From positions 186,001 through 250,000 of the forward strand of contig NZ_JH932292.1 in NCBI RefSeq assembly GCF_000301035.1: a DNA stretch of 64,000 nt. Direction: 5' to 3'. Made by a program: the position numbers and the translations under genes. Position 1 is the first letter of the stretch. Each line of letters opens with the position of its first letter. The notes under the pieces are model-generated. The model searched no databases, had not been told where the DNA came from, and saw only the letters and a program-made list of their open reading frames with translations. This document shows, in pieces, positions 25,657 through 36,251 of this stretch. The stretch comes from Facklamia hominis CCUG 36813. GTDB taxonomy: Bacteria; Bacillota; Bacilli; Lactobacillales; Aerococcaceae.

Positions 25657-26718
25657 ATGGTAGATGCAAATCGTCAAAAAGCCTTAGATCAGGCCTTAAA
25701 AAATATTGAAAAAAATTTTGGTAAAGGGGCTATTATGCGCTTGGGTGAACAAGCCGATGTTAAAGTCGAAACGATACCTTCTGGCTCCTTGGCCTTAGAT
25801 GTGGCCTTAGGTATTGGTGGCTACCCAAGAGGACGAATCATTGAATGTTATGGTCCGGAATCTTCAGGTAAAACAACTGTAGCCCTTCATGCGATTGCTT
25901 CGGTGCAAAAAAATGGTGGCCTGGCTGCTTTTATTGATGCAGAGCATGCCTTAGATCCAACATATGCTGCACAATTAGGTGTTGATGTAGATAATCTTTT
26001 ATTATCACAACCGGACACGGGTGAGCAAGGATTAGAGATTGCCGATGCATTAGTATCGTCTGGTGCCATTGATATCGTGGTCGTCGATTCAGTTGCAGCA
26101 TTAGTTCCAAGAGCTGAGATTGAAGGAGAAATGGGAGACTCTCATATTGGTTTGCAAGCACGTTTAATGTCACAAGCTATGCGAAAATTATCTGGATCGA
26201 TTAATAAAACCAAAACGATTGCTTTTTTCATCAATCAAATTCGAGAAAAAGTCGGTGTTATGTTTGGTAACCCAGAAGTGACACCTGGCGGTCGCGCTCT
26301 AAAGTTCTATTCTTCCATTCGAATGGAAGTACGGCGACAAGAAACTTTAAAACAAAATGGAGATGCTTACGGTAACCGCACACGGATAAAAATTGTTAAA
26401 AATAAAATGGCCCCACCTTTCAAGGAGGCCCTAGTGGATATCATCTATGGTCAAGGAATCTCACAAGTTGGTGAATTGGTAGATATGGCGGCTGACCTGG
26501 ATATTATTAACAAGGCAGGTTCATGGTACTCCTATCATGAAGAACGGATTGGTCAGGGGCGTGAGAATGCCAAACAATATTTATTAGATAATCCTAATTT
26601 GAAAGATGAGATTGAAGGGTTAGTTCGTCAACATTTTAATATGAGTGGGACTTCTAATAGTAAAGAAAATGAACTTTTATCCGATGAAGTAGATGAACAG
26701 ACGCTGTTGGATATCTAG
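25657..26718 (+). CDS. recA: Recombinase RecA
   Basis: Forms ATP-dependent filaments on single-stranded DNA for strand exchange and triggers LexA cleavage in the SOS response. The 353-aa protein has Walker A GPESSGKT at 66-73, Walker [10 protein letters not shown], the L1 loop region [26 protein letters not shown], and L2 [17 protein letters not shown]. The acidic C-terminal tail ([15 protein letters not shown]) is normal. ATG 25657 follows GGAGGA. It has its own promoter with an SOS box immediately upstream, and a strong terminator behind, so it is a single-gene damage-induced unit, possibly also reached by cinA transcription. Confidence 0.98.
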   Translation: MVDANRQKALDQALKNIEKNFGKGAIMRLGEQADVKVETIPSGSLALDVALGIGGYPRGRIIECYGPESSGKTTVALHAIASVQKNGGLAAFIDAEHALDPTYAAQLGVDVDNLLLSQPDTGEQGLEIADALVSSGAIDIVVVDSVAALVPRAEIEGEMGDSHIGLQARLMSQAMRKLSGSINKTKTIAFFINQIREKVGVMFGNPEVTPGGRALKFYSSIRMEVRRQETLKQNGDAYGNRTRIKIVKNKMAPPFKEALVDIIYGQGISQVGELVDMAADLDIINKAGSWYSYHEERIGQGRENAKQYLLDNPNLKDEIEGLVRQHFNMSGTSNSKENELLSDEVDEQTLLDI

Positions 26719-26728
26719 TTGAATGATT

Positions 26729-26759
26729 AATCGCATGCTTTAGGGCATGCGATTTTTTT
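26729..26759 (+). terminator. Rho-independent terminator after recA
   Basis: A 10-bp perfect stem AATCGCATGC/GCATGCGATT, 6-base loop and a run of T's. Confidence 0.9.
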
Positions 26760-26791
26760 AATTATATTTTTTTTAATACAAGCATAAGTAT

Positions 26792-26824
26792 TTGACACTT
26801 CTTAGTAATAAACGTATTATTAAG
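26792..26824 (+). promoter_or_regulatory. Sigma-A promoter for rny with an overlapping palindrome
   Basis: A consensus TTGACA (26792-26797), 17-base spacer and TATTAT (26815-26820). CTTAGTAATA (26801-26810) and TATTATTAAG (26815-26824) form an inverted repeat, 9 of 10 positions, across the spacer and -10. Confidence 0.75.
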
Positions 26825-26894
26825 AGTGTGGGAAACCACCAGTTTATGTTTAGTCAATTAGCATGAAAAATTAAATATTACGGAGGTGATACTC

Positions 26895-28454
26895 ATGGAT
26901 TTTATGTCTTTCGCCTTCGCTAGCCTTACCTTAATCATTGGAATTACGATTGGATATTGGATAAAACGATTTATTGATCAAAAAAGAATAGCAGGTGCAC
27001 GAGAAAATGCAGATGCTATTGTGAATGATGCTATTAATCAAGCTCAAATTTTAAAGCGTGAAGCTTTATTTGAAGCGAAGGAAGAAAATATTAAATATCG
27101 TAATGAGATCGAGACGGAATTAAAAGAACGCCGTCAAGAAGCAACGCGTTTTGAAAATCGTCTCATACAAAAAGAAGAAAATTTGGATAAAAAGAGTAAT
27201 AATCTGGATAATCGAGAAAGCCTATTAGAAAATAAAGAAGCTGACTACTTAGAAAGAAAAGAAGCAATTGCTCAAAAAGAAGTTGAAATTGAAGAGACTC
27301 TTTTAAAGCAAAAAGCTGAATTAGAAAAAGTAGCTCAAATGTCTCGAGATGATGCAAAACAGATTGTATTAAATGAGACAGAAGCTGAGCTTTCAAATGA
27401 AATAGCAATTATGGTTCGTGATGCTGATCAAAAAGCTAAAGATGAAGCTGATCGTAATGCTCAAAGTATTATTCTACAAGCGATTCAGCGTTCTGCAACA
27501 GATATCGTCACCGAAAATTCTATTACGGTGGTTCATCTACCAAATGACGATATGAAAGGGCGAATTATAGGACGAGAAGGTCGGAATATTCGTACACTTG
27601 AAAGCCTAACAGGGATTGATTTGATTGTGGATGATACACCTGAGACGGTCGTTTTGAGTGGTTTTGATCCGATACGTCGTGAAATTGCTGGTATCGCATT
27701 GGAAAAACTAATGCAAGATGGTCGAATTCATCCAGCTAGAATTGAAGAGATGGTGGAACGTGCTCGTAAGGAGATGGATGAAAAAATTCGCCAAGTAGGA
27801 GAAGATGCTGTCTTTGAGGTGGGCATTCATTCGCTTCATCCTGATCTTATTAAAGTTCTTGGACGTTTAGCTTATCGGACGTCTTATGGACAAAATGTGC
27901 TTAAACATTCGATTGAAGTAGCTAAGCTAGCTGGTGTGATGGCTGGTGAGTTAAATCAAGATGTTGTTTTAGCTAAGAGAGCCGGACTGTTGCACGATAT
28001 CGGTAAAGCTTTAGATCAAGAAATTGAAGGTTCGCACGTTGAGATAGGTGCTGAAATTGCCATTCGATATAAGGAGCCAGAGGTCGTCGTAAATACGATT
28101 GCTTCTCACCATGGAGATACTCAAGCGACATCTGTAATCGCAGAGTTAGTAGCAGTGGCTGATGCTTTATCAGCTGCTAGACCGGGAGCGCGTAGCGAGT
28201 CTTATGAAAACTATATTCGACGATTACAACAACTCGAAGAAATTGCAACAGATAGTAAAGGCGTTGTGAAGGCCTTTGCGATTCAAGCAGGACGTGAAGT
28301 TCGAGTGATGGTGGAACCGACTCAAATTTCTGATGCTAAAGCAGTTGTTCTTGCTAGAGAAGTTAAAACACGAATCGAAAATGAAATGAAATATCCAGGT
28401 AAGATTAAAGTAACGGTTATACGCGAAACTAGAGCCGTAGAGTATGCTAAATAA
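26895..28454 (+). CDS. rny: Ribonuclease Y
   Basis: Membrane-anchored endoribonuclease that initiates mRNA decay in Firmicutes. The 519-aa protein has an N-terminal membrane helix, a long charged coiled coil (about 25-200), a KH domain with [15 protein letters not shown], and the HD domain with [12 protein letters not shown] and the metal-binding SHHGD. ATG 26895 follows GGAGGTG; a GTG at 26886 overlaps that site and is rejected. A leader of about 68 bases contains a small GTGG-GAAA-CCAC hairpin. It is monocistronic: its own promoter and a very strong terminator bracket it. Confidence 0.97.
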   Translation: MDFMSFAFASLTLIIGITIGYWIKRFIDQKRIAGARENADAIVNDAINQAQILKREALFEAKEENIKYRNEIETELKERRQEATRFENRLIQKEENLDKKSNNLDNRESLLENKEADYLERKEAIAQKEVEIEETLLKQKAELEKVAQMSRDDAKQIVLNETEAELSNEIAIMVRDADQKAKDEADRNAQSIILQAIQRSATDIVTENSITVVHLPNDDMKGRIIGREGRNIRTLESLTGIDLIVDDTPETVVLSGFDPIRREIAGIALEKLMQDGRIHPARIEEMVERARKEMDEKIRQVGEDAVFEVGIHSLHPDLIKVLGRLAYRTSYGQNVLKHSIEVAKLAGVMAGELNQDVVLAKRAGLLHDIGKALDQEIEGSHVEIGAEIAIRYKEPEVVVNTIASHHGDTQATSVIAELVAVADALSAARPGARSESYENYIRRLQQLEEIATDSKGVVKAFAIQAGREVRVMVEPTQISDAKAVVLAREVKTRIENEMKYPGKIKVTVIRETRAVEYAK

Positions 28455-28489
28455 TAAAAAGAGGTTGCTATGCAACCTCTTTTTATTAT
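28451..28489. terminator. Strong rho-independent terminator after rny
   Basis: An 18-bp perfect stem (28451-28468 with 28472-28489) with a TAT loop; A's and T's on the flanks make it potentially active in both directions. Confidence 0.9.
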
Positions 28490-28533
28490 GAATAGATATT
28501 GAGTGAAAATTAGCTCTTAAGGAAAAAATCTTA

Positions 28534-28539
28534 TATAAT
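28534..28539 (+). promoter_or_regulatory. Promoter -10 element for the mutS operon
   Basis: Perfect TATAAT 66 bases before mutS; the -35 (TTAGCT, 18 bases away) is weak. The leader also holds an ATCATC-GAACA-GATGAT hairpin at 28568-28584. Confidence 0.5.
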
Positions 28540-28604
28540 GGAAATTAGGGAATACATATATACGAAGATCATCGAACAGATGATTTAGAAATGAGAGTGG
28601 TTAA

Positions 28605-31214
28605 ATGACGAAATCAAAAGAAACGCCTATGATGCAACAATATTTTTCAATTAAAAATCAATATCCTGATACCATTCTCTTTTTCCGATTAGGGGATTTT
28701 TATGAGATGTTCTACGACGATGCTTTACTAGCTTCCCGTATTCTAGAGATTACGCTGACCTCTAGAAATAAAAAAGCGGACGATCCCATTCCTATGTGTG
28801 GGGTTCCTTTTCATTCTGCAACGGATTACATACGGCGATTGGTTAAGGAAGGATATAAGGTTGCGATATGTGAACAACTTGAAGATCCACGTTCGACCAA
28901 GGGAATGGTTAAACGTGATGTGGTTAAAGTCATTACACCAGGAACGATCTTAGTTGAGAATGCAGTCAGTCAGAAAGAAAATAACTATTTAATCACTTTA
29001 TTTAAGTGTCAGTCTACTTATTATTTGGCTTATTGCGATCTTTCAACTGGGGAAAGTCGGATAACATCGACGAAGGATTGGACTCAATGTATTAGTGAAT
29101 TTCAAACAATTGATCCTTCCGAGTGGGTTTACGATCCAGAAGACTATAATGGGCTAGATGAGCAAGCTTTTAATGAATTGAAAAGCAAGACCAAAGCATA
29201 TCCTTCTGCTTTCCATAAATCTGATGAAAATTCGCCTTCAATTTTAGAAATGGAATCTGATCAAGGAGTGGAAATTGAAGATCAAAGTCAAGTGCTAGAT
29301 TATTTATCAGCTTATCTTTATGCTACTGCTAAACAAAGTTTAGATCATATGCAGAAAGTTCAATCTTATGAATTAAGTCAGTATCTACAGATGAACCCCT
29401 ATACAAAAAGTCAATTAGAATTAACAGAGTCATTACGAACTCAAAAGAAAAAGGGCTCACTATTATGGCTATTGGATCAGACTCAAACTGCGATGGGGGG
29501 GCGTTTACTTCATCAGTGGCTAGATAAACCCTTACTATTCAAGCAACCCTTAATGGACCGTCATCTGAAGGTTTCAGCCTTAATGGACCACTATTTTGCC
29601 CGCCTAGATATCCAAGAACATTTAAAAAAAGTCTATGATTTAGAGCGATTGGTTACAAAAATCTCTATGCAATCAGTCAATGCTCGAGAGATGACCCAAT
29701 TAAAAAGAAGCTTAGTGGCTTTGCCAGCGATTAATAAAGCGTTGGAGTCAATTAACCAAGATATCCAACAAAATGGAAGAGAACCCTTCGTTTTACTCAA
29801 TGATTTTACATCGTTAAGAATCTTATTAGATCAAGCTTTGGTTGATGATCCGCCTATTTCTATTACTGAAGGAGGGTTTATCCGCACAGGCTATGATGAA
29901 GAGTTAGATGACTATCACCAGGCACTTGAGCATGGGCAAGAATGGTTATTAGACCTACAGGAAAGAGAAAGACAGCATACTGGCCTAAAGACTTTAAAAG
30001 TTGGCTACAATAAAGTCTTTGGTTACTATATAGAGATATCTCGTCTTCAAGCAGGTCAACTTGATGATGAAAGGTATATTCGAAAACAAACCTTAGCAAA
30101 TTCTGAACGATTTATCACGGAAGAATTGAAGTCTATGGAAGAACGAATCTTACAAGCCCAAGAAAAGTCGGTTCAATTAGAATATGCGCTATTTATTGAT
30201 CTTCGTGAAAAAATCAATCAATATAAGGAAGCTCTTCAGGAATTGGCAAGGAATTTGGCGAGTTTGGATGTATTAGCAGGTTTTGCCAGCTTAAGTGAAT
30301 CCAATCACTATGTTCAAGCTGAAATCAGTGATTGTCCGAAAGATGTTCAATTAGTGGAATCTAGACACCCAGTTTTGGAACAATTAATCGGGTCAGAATC
30401 ATTTGTGGCCAATGATTTATCACTAACGCCAGACCAATTTGTTCTATTATTGACCGGGCCTAATATGTCTGGTAAATCAACCTATATGCGCCAAGTAGCT
30501 TATGCAGTCATTATGAATCAAATTGGTTGTTTTGTTCCAGCAAAAAAAGCTAGGTTACCGCTTGTTGATCAAATATTTACAAGAATTGGGTCTTCAGATG
30601 ACCTATCCGCTGGTCAATCAACCTTTATGGTTGAAATGATTGAGACAAACTATGCGTTGGCCAACGCCACTAATCGGTCTTTGATTTTATTTGATGAGAT
30701 TGGTCGTGGTACGGCTACTTTTGATGGCATTGCTCTAGCTCAAGCGATTCTTTACTATATCTGTCAAAAGGTTGAAGCAATGACAATTTTTTCAACCCAC
30801 TATCATGAGTTAGTGGACTTGGAAGATCGGCTCACTGCTTTAGTTAATATTCATGTTGGAGCAGTTGAGGAACATGGAAATTTAGTGTTTCTTTATAAGA
30901 TTCTAAAAGGGCCAGCAGATAAGTCCTACGGGATTCATGTAGCGAGACTAGCTGGTATGCCGGATGAATTATTAGACCATAGTCAAGAAGTGTTAGATGA
31001 ATTAGAAGAAAAAGCACATCATCTTTGGTCAAAAAATGCTAAAAATAATGAAGATAGTGTCATCAGAAGAGCTCAACCAGCTAAGAAAATCAAATCAACA
31101 TGGTTAGAGTCATCGCTTGAGAAGTTAGATCTTAATCAATTAACACCTTTAGAAGCATTAAATCGATTAGCCCAATGGAAAAATCAACTTAATCAAGCCA
31201 AAAAGGAGGAGTAA
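28605..31214 (+). CDS. mutS: DNA mismatch repair protein MutS
   Basis: Recognises mismatches and small loops and recruits MutL. The 869-aa protein has the mismatch-reading Phe32-x-Glu34 in RLGDFYEMFYDDA, connector, lever and clamp domains, and a C-terminal ATPase with Walker A GPNMSGKSTYMRQ, Walker B LILFDEIGRGTATFDG and the FSTHYHEL switch. The tail after the ATPase carries a helix-turn-helix and a short C-terminal segment. Translation starts at ATG 28605 with a modest site (GAGAGTGG). It leads a tightly spaced operon mutS-mutL-msrB-ruvA-ruvB-queA-dnaE with gaps or overlaps under 30 bases. Confidence 0.97.
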   Translation: MTKSKETPMMQQYFSIKNQYPDTILFFRLGDFYEMFYDDALLASRILEITLTSRNKKADDPIPMCGVPFHSATDYIRRLVKEGYKVAICEQLEDPRSTKGMVKRDVVKVITPGTILVENAVSQKENNYLITLFKCQSTYYLAYCDLSTGESRITSTKDWTQCISEFQTIDPSEWVYDPEDYNGLDEQAFNELKSKTKAYPSAFHKSDENSPSILEMESDQGVEIEDQSQVLDYLSAYLYATAKQSLDHMQKVQSYELSQYLQMNPYTKSQLELTESLRTQKKKGSLLWLLDQTQTAMGGRLLHQWLDKPLLFKQPLMDRHLKVSALMDHYFARLDIQEHLKKVYDLERLVTKISMQSVNAREMTQLKRSLVALPAINKALESINQDIQQNGREPFVLLNDFTSLRILLDQALVDDPPISITEGGFIRTGYDEELDDYHQALEHGQEWLLDLQERERQHTGLKTLKVGYNKVFGYYIEISRLQAGQLDDERYIRKQTLANSERFITEELKSMEERILQAQEKSVQLEYALFIDLREKINQYKEALQELARNLASLDVLAGFASLSESNHYVQAEISDCPKDVQLVESRHPVLEQLIGSESFVANDLSLTPDQFVLLLTGPNMSGKSTYMRQVAYAVIMNQIGCFVPAKKARLPLVDQIFTRIGSSDDLSAGQSTFMVEMIETNYALANATNRSLILFDEIGRGTATFDGIALAQAILYYICQKVEAMTIFSTHYHELVDLEDRLTALVNIHVGAVEEHGNLVFLYKILKGPADKSYGIHVARLAGMPDELLDHSQEVLDELEEKAHHLWSKNAKNNEDSVIRRAQPAKKIKSTWLESSLEKLDLNQLTPLEALNRLAQWKNQLNQAKKEE

Positions 31215-31217
31215 TTC

Positions 31218-33134
31218 ATGGCCAATATAAAACAAATGACTACCGCCTTAGCCAATCAAATTGCGGCTGGTGAAGTCGTCGAACGCCCATCCTCCGTGGT
31301 AAAAGAGTTGGTAGAAAATTCGATTGATGCCGGAGCTGACCAAATTGATATTCAACTTATCCAATCAGGTATTCAATCGATCAAAGTTACTGATAATGGT
31401 TCAGGTATGGATCAAGCTGATTTATTAATGGCCTGTTTGCCTCATGCTACCTCTAAAATATTTAATGTTCATGATTTATTTCATATCCATTCTTTAGGTT
31501 TTAGGGGAGAGGCTTTGGCTTCGATATCTTCTGTAGCACGCCTACGAATAGCTTCAGGATTGAATCAAGCAGATACTCATCAAGGCTATTATGTTTATTT
31601 GGAAGATTCTAACATAATTGATCAAGGTGTTTGTCCTCCCATAAAAGGATGTATCGTTGAGGTAAAGGACTTATTTTATAACACTCCCGCTCGATTGAAG
31701 CACTTGGCCTCTCTTAAAACAGAATTGAGACATAGTTTAAATATTATTCAAGATTTAGCTTTAGCTTATCCAGGTATTTCCTTCAAATTAAGCAATGATG
31801 GACAAAATATAATAAGTACGAATGGCAAGGGTGATTTTTTACAAGCCATTGCCAATGTTTATCAACCTTCGATTGCTCGTCAGATGCTAGAAATTTCAGC
31901 AAAAGATAAAGATTTTTCATTAGAAGGGTATATTTCACCCCCACAATTGACTCGAGCCAGTCGATCAGCGATCCACTGGATGGTGAATGGACGCCCTGTA
32001 AAAAGCTCTCTTTTGACCAATGTTCTTTTGAAAGCCTATGGCAAGCAATTAATGATTGGTCGCTTTCCGTTAGCAATAATTCAAATTCGGTTAGATCCTC
32101 AATTAGTGGATGTCAATGTTCATCCAAGAAAACAGACAATTCGACTTTCTAAGGAAGATGAACTCTGTCATTTATTAACGCAGGTTTGTCAAGAGCGTCT
32201 GAACCATACTCGAACTGTTCCGGAAGCGGGTGATAGCTTATTCAAAGCAGCTAATTCTAAGAAAATAACCAACAAGACCATGACGCTGGATGAAAGTCTA
32301 GCTAAGGGAAAATCCGTTGACCCTACTAACTCGTTTTCAACGCTTGCTTCGAATTTTGAAAGGGCTAAGGACTATGTAAATGAAGATACAAATATGATGG
32401 ATAAGGAAAGAAATGCTTCACTTAATGACTTTCGGAAATTCGAAAAAATTGAAGAGAATGCTCTTGATCAATCAAACCGACAAAATAAAATAACATCAGT
32501 CGGTGGTCATGACGGTGCTAGAATTGACTTCAATCAATTAAGGTATGTTGGCCAGATTCATGGTAGTTATTTAATTGCGGAATCTGAGCGAGGCTTCTAT
32601 TTGATCGATCAACATGCGGCCCAGGAACGGATTCGCTATGAAATGTTTATGAGTCAAGAAATTGATCCAAACCAGCACCAAAGTCTATTGATACCCATGG
32701 TGTTTCAGTTTGATCCGAATTTGGATGCCTTATTTCTTGAGAACGAATCTAAGCTTCGTGCCATGGGATTAGAACTGGAACCCTTTGGTTTGCGGAGTTA
32801 TCAATTAGAATATTATCCTATTTGGCTTGAGGCTGATGAGCTAGAGACACTCATTCCGGAGATTATTGAACGCTTAGCTAGTCAGCCGGATCTATCACCA
32901 AGAGATCTCAAAGAAGCATCATTGATTATGCAATCCTGTCGAGGGGCGATTAAGGCTAATCATCATTTATCAAATCAAGAAGCCGAGACACTTATTAAGG
33001 AAATGCAGTATTTGAAAGATCCTTATCATTGTCCACATGGTAGACCGGTATTTGTTGAATTTAATCAACAAACGATTGAAAAATTATTTAAGCGAATTAT
33101 GGATAGCCATCAAGGAGGTAGAGAGTATGACTAA
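31218..33134 (+). CDS. mutL: DNA mismatch repair protein MutL, endonuclease-type
   Basis: Couples MutS recognition to strand incision. The 638-aa protein has an N-terminal GHKL ATPase ([26 protein letters not shown] at 59-64, GFRGEAL) and a C-terminal domain with the full nicking motif DQHA-x2-E-x4-E ([13 protein letters not shown]), plus SCRGAIKA and CPHGRP. It is therefore the nuclease-active kind used by bacteria without MutH. The linker (about 330-440) is polar and poorly conserved. ATG 31218 is 3 bases after mutS, behind AAGGAGGAG. The 3' end overlaps msrB by 8 bases. Confidence 0.97.
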   Translation: MANIKQMTTALANQIAAGEVVERPSSVVKELVENSIDAGADQIDIQLIQSGIQSIKVTDNGSGMDQADLLMACLPHATSKIFNVHDLFHIHSLGFRGEALASISSVARLRIASGLNQADTHQGYYVYLEDSNIIDQGVCPPIKGCIVEVKDLFYNTPARLKHLASLKTELRHSLNIIQDLALAYPGISFKLSNDGQNIISTNGKGDFLQAIANVYQPSIARQMLEISAKDKDFSLEGYISPPQLTRASRSAIHWMVNGRPVKSSLLTNVLLKAYGKQLMIGRFPLAIIQIRLDPQLVDVNVHPRKQTIRLSKEDELCHLLTQVCQERLNHTRTVPEAGDSLFKAANSKKITNKTMTLDESLAKGKSVDPTNSFSTLASNFERAKDYVNEDTNMMDKERNASLNDFRKFEKIEENALDQSNRQNKITSVGGHDGARIDFNQLRYVGQIHGSYLIAESERGFYLIDQHAAQERIRYEMFMSQEIDPNQHQSLLIPMVFQFDPNLDALFLENESKLRAMGLELEPFGLRSYQLEYYPIWLEADELETLIPEIIERLASQPDLSPRDLKEASLIMQSCRGAIKANHHLSNQEAETLIKEMQYLKDPYHCPHGRPVFVEFNQQTIEKLFKRIMDSHQGGREYD

Positions 33135-33564
33135 AGCAGATTATCAAAAAAAAATTGCAAATTTAGACCCACAGGCTTATCATGTGACTCAAGAAGGGGG
33201 AACTGAAAGAGCCTTTACGGGACAGTATGATCAGTTTTATCAAAAAGGGATTTATGTTGATATTGTTTCAGGGCAGCCTTTATTTTCATCATCGGAAAAG
33301 TTTGATGCTGGCTGTGGTTGGCCATCATTTAGTCGTCCGATTAGTCCTGATGCTTTAACAGAACATGCAGATTATAAATTGTTTGTTCCGCGCACTGAAG
33401 TTCGATCAAGAGATGCAGAATCGCATTTAGGCCATGTTTTTCCCGATGGACCTAAAGAAGGTGGAGGATTGCGCTATTGCATTAATTCCGCTGCGTTAAA
33501 ATTTATTCCCTATGAAGAAATGGACCAAGCTGGTTATGGCGAATATAAGTCGGTGGTAAAATAA
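33127..33564 (+). CDS. msrB: Peptide-methionine (R)-S-oxide reductase MsrB
   Basis: Reduces the R-form of methionine sulfoxide in oxidised proteins, using thioredoxin. The 145-aa protein has [16 protein letters not shown], the Cys63-containing [22 protein letters not shown], and the catalytic Cys118 in [10 protein letters not shown]. It lacks the paired CxxC zinc motifs, as in many Lactobacillales forms. ATG 33127 follows AAGGAGG and lies 8 bases inside mutL; the frame extends further upstream only within mutL. Its stop overlaps ruvA (TAATG). An oxidative-repair gene inside a DNA-repair operon is notable. Confidence 0.95.
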   Translation: MTKADYQKKIANLDPQAYHVTQEGGTERAFTGQYDQFYQKGIYVDIVSGQPLFSSSEKFDAGCGWPSFSRPISPDALTEHADYKLFVPRTEVRSRDAESHLGHVFPDGPKEGGGLRYCINSAALKFIPYEEMDQAGYGEYKSVVK

Positions 33565-34148
33565 TGTATCAATATATTTGTGGAGAACTCACTCAGATAC
33601 ATGCGACTTTCTTAGTGGTCGAAGTGGGAGGAATTGGCTATCAAATATTCTGTGCAAACCCCTTTCGCTGGCAAGAGTCGCTTAAGCAATCGATCAAAGT
33701 CTTCTTGGAATTAGTGGTGCGTGAGGATAGTATGATGTTATATGGCTTTAAGGATCAAGCTGAAAAAGATCTATTTCTGATGTTGAATAAGGTATCGGGA
33801 ATTGGACCTAAGAGCGCCTTATCAATCTTGGCTTTAGATGACCACCAAGGTTTGGTCAATGCGATTGATCAAGCGGATGCTAAGTATTTGATGAAGTTTC
33901 CTGGTGTAGGTAAGAAAACAGCTCAACAAATGATACTTGACTTGCAAGGTAAGCTATCCTTGGATCAAACTGAAAATACAAAACCAACTCATGATACGGA
34001 TGCCATCATAGAGGAAGTGAAGCAGGCTTTGCTAGGATTGGGGTATCGTGTTAAAGAGATTGATCGAATTTTACCGCAATTGAAAAAGGAGAAATTTGAA
34101 AATAGTCAAGCTGGGCTAAGCTTTGCCTTTAAATTATTAATTAAATAA
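33564..34148 (+). CDS. ruvA: Holliday junction DNA helicase subunit RuvA
   Basis: Tetrameric junction-binding protein that loads RuvB rings for branch migration. The 194-aa protein has an N-terminal OB domain ([29 protein letters not shown]), two helix-hairpin-helix motifs ([16 protein letters not shown] and [16 protein letters not shown]), and the C-terminal RuvB-interacting domain ([17 protein letters not shown]). ATG 33564 overlaps the msrB stop by one base, so translation is coupled. RuvB follows after 29 bases. Confidence 0.96.
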   Translation: MYQYICGELTQIHATFLVVEVGGIGYQIFCANPFRWQESLKQSIKVFLELVVREDSMMLYGFKDQAEKDLFLMLNKVSGIGPKSALSILALDDHQGLVNAIDQADAKYLMKFPGVGKKTAQQMILDLQGKLSLDQTENTKPTHDTDAIIEEVKQALLGLGYRVKEIDRILPQLKKEKFENSQAGLSFAFKLLIK

Positions 34149-34177
34149 AAAAGGTCTTAGAGAAGGAGGTATTTTAT

Positions 34178-35182
34178 TTGCAGGAAGAACGCTTTATAAC
34201 GAATGAACGTCTTGAAGAGGATGTTGACATAGTTACATCCCTGCGACCTCATTCCTTAGACGAGTATTTAGGTCAAAAAAAGATAAAATCGGAATTAAAG
34301 ATATATATTCAAGCTGCTCTAGAACGAGAGGAAGCCTTGGATCATTGTTTACTCTACGGACCACCTGGCTTAGGAAAAACTACCTTAGCTATGGTTATTG
34401 CCAATGAATTGGGGGTGGCAATTCAAACAACTTCGGGTCCGGCCATTGAACGTCCTGGAGATCTGTTGGCGATTGTCAATGAGTTAAATGCTGGAGATAT
34501 TCTTTTCATTGATGAAATTCACCGATTACCTAGCATCGTGGAAGAGGTACTATATTCAGCGATGGAAGATTATTATGTAGATATAGTAATAGGTCAAGGA
34601 ACAAGTAGCCAACCCATCCATTTTGAATTACCGCCATTTACCTTGATTGGGGCAACGACACGTGCCGGTATGCTATCTCGGCCCCTACGAGATCGTTTTG
34701 GAATTATGGCTCATATGCAGTATTATACTGTGGAAGAACTTGATCAAATTGTTCATCGGTCTGCTCAAGTATTTGATGTAGGGATTGATGATCAAGCGGC
34801 AAAAGAGATTGCCTGTAGGAGCCGGGGGACACCAAGAATTGCTAATCGTATTTTAAGACGGGTTCGTGATTTTGCCCAGGTATTAAATGATGGAGATATC
34901 GCACTTGAGCATACTAAACAGGCACTAGGAGTACTTGGAATCGATCAATTTGGTCTTGATGACCTCGATCGGCGCTTGTTGAAGACTTTGATTGAGATGT
35001 ATCAAGGAGGTCCTGTTGGGATTGGGACTTTAGCTGTGAATATGGGAGAAGATTTGGTCACCATCGAAGATATGTATGAACCTTATTTGGTCCAACAAGG
35101 CTTCATTCAGCGAACACCTCGGGGAAGACAAGCAACGAGACTTGCGTACCAACACTTAGGGTATCCCTTATTGAACGAATAG
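34178..35182 (+). CDS. ruvB: Holliday junction branch migration ATPase RuvB
   Basis: AAA+ motor that drives branch migration with RuvA. The 334-aa protein has [13 protein letters not shown], Walker A GPPGLGKT at 61-68, Walker [28 protein letters not shown] with the sensor and arginine finger region, and a C-terminal winged helix ending [20 protein letters not shown]. It starts with TTG at 34178 behind a strong GAAGGAGG, and no ATG is close by. No ruvC is present in the window, as expected for Firmicutes, which use RecU instead. Confidence 0.96.
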   Translation: MQEERFITNERLEEDVDIVTSLRPHSLDEYLGQKKIKSELKIYIQAALEREEALDHCLLYGPPGLGKTTLAMVIANELGVAIQTTSGPAIERPGDLLAIVNELNAGDILFIDEIHRLPSIVEEVLYSAMEDYYVDIVIGQGTSSQPIHFELPPFTLIGATTRAGMLSRPLRDRFGIMAHMQYYTVEELDQIVHRSAQVFDVGIDDQAAKEIACRSRGTPRIANRILRRVRDFAQVLNDGDIALEHTKQALGVLGIDQFGLDDLDRRLLKTLIEMYQGGPVGIGTLAVNMGEDLVTIEDMYEPYLVQQGFIQRTPRGRQATRLAYQHLGYPLLNE

Positions 35183-35195
35183 AAAGAAGAATAAT

Positions 35196-36233
35196 ATGAC
35201 ATATACGACAAAAGATTTTGACTATGACTTACCAGAAGAATTAATTGCTCAAACCCCTTTGAAAGATCGTTCTTCTTCAAGATTATTGGTTTTAGATCGT
35301 CAAACTAATGAGATACAGGATACAGATTTTAAACATTTACTCGATTTTCTAGAACCTGGTGATGCTTTAGTTATTAATGAAACGCGGGTTATTCCAGCTC
35401 GATTGTTTGGTATTAAGGCAGATACAGGCGGACATATTGAAGTATTACTCTTGAACAATATTGAGGGAAATCGTTGGGAGTGTTTAGTTAAGCCGGGCAA
35501 GCGTGCCCATAAAGGAACACGCTTAGTATTTGGCGATGAGAATTTACTAACTGCTGAAATTCTGGAAGACTTAGAACATGGCGGAAGAATCATTGAGTTT
35601 AGCTATCAAGGGGTTTTCTTAGAGATATTAGAGCAGTTGGGTGAAATGCCTTTGCCACCTTATATCAAGGAAAAACTAGAGGATCCGGATCGTTATCAAA
35701 CAGTCTATGCCAAAGAAAATGGATCAGCAGCAGCTCCGACAGCTGGACTACACTTTACTCAGGAATTATTCGATCAAGCTAGCCAAAAGGGGATTGAGAT
35801 AATTCCAATCTTATTACATGTTGGTTTAGGTACGTTTAGACCTGTATCTGTTGATAATATTGCAGACCACCATATGCATTCAGAGTTTTACCGAGTAAGC
35901 CCAGAGGCAGCTGATCGGATTCAAAAGGTTAAGGATAATGGGGGTAAAATTATAGCGGTTGGAACGACGAGTGTTCGGACACTTGAGACCGTTGCGAAGA
36001 ACCATCAAGGGAACATTGTAGCAGCTTCGGGTTGGACGGATATTTTTATTACACCTGGCTTTAAATTTCAAGTAGTGGATCATTTAATTACCAATTTCCA
36101 CTTACCACAGTCAACCTTAGTTATGTTGGTTTCTGCTTTCTATGATAGAGAATCTATTTTAAAAGCTTATCAACATGCTGTTGAAGAACATTATCGTTTC
36201 TTCTCATTTGGGGATGCGATGCTTATTTTATAA
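35196..36233 (+). CDS. queA: S-adenosylmethionine:tRNA ribosyltransferase-isomerase QueA
   Basis: Transfers and isomerises the ribosyl part of SAM to preQ1-modified tRNA, giving epoxyqueuosine at the wobble position. The 345-aa protein shows [35 protein letters not shown], and [15 protein letters not shown], with the C-terminal [20 protein letters not shown] 35196 follows AAAGAAGA. It is 13 bases after ruvB, the widespread ruvB-queA order. No preQ1 riboswitch or other queuosine genes are seen here; they must be elsewhere, or the cell salvages the base. Confidence 0.96.
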   Translation: MTYTTKDFDYDLPEELIAQTPLKDRSSSRLLVLDRQTNEIQDTDFKHLLDFLEPGDALVINETRVIPARLFGIKADTGGHIEVLLLNNIEGNRWECLVKPGKRAHKGTRLVFGDENLLTAEILEDLEHGGRIIEFSYQGVFLEILEQLGEMPLPPYIKEKLEDPDRYQTVYAKENGSAAAPTAGLHFTQELFDQASQKGIEIIPILLHVGLGTFRPVSVDNIADHHMHSEFYRVSPEAADRIQKVKDNGGKIIAVGTTSVRTLETVAKNHQGNIVAASGWTDIFITPGFKFQVVDHLITNFHLPQSTLVMLVSAFYDRESILKAYQHAVEEHYRFFSFGDAMLIL

Positions 36234-36251
36234 GACTAAAGGAGGGATTAT

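Noticed and set aside
28568-28584. SOS box before mutS (CGAACAGATGATT)
   Set aside because: Only the left half fits the consensus; the string is better explained as part of a small ATCATC/GATGAT hairpin.
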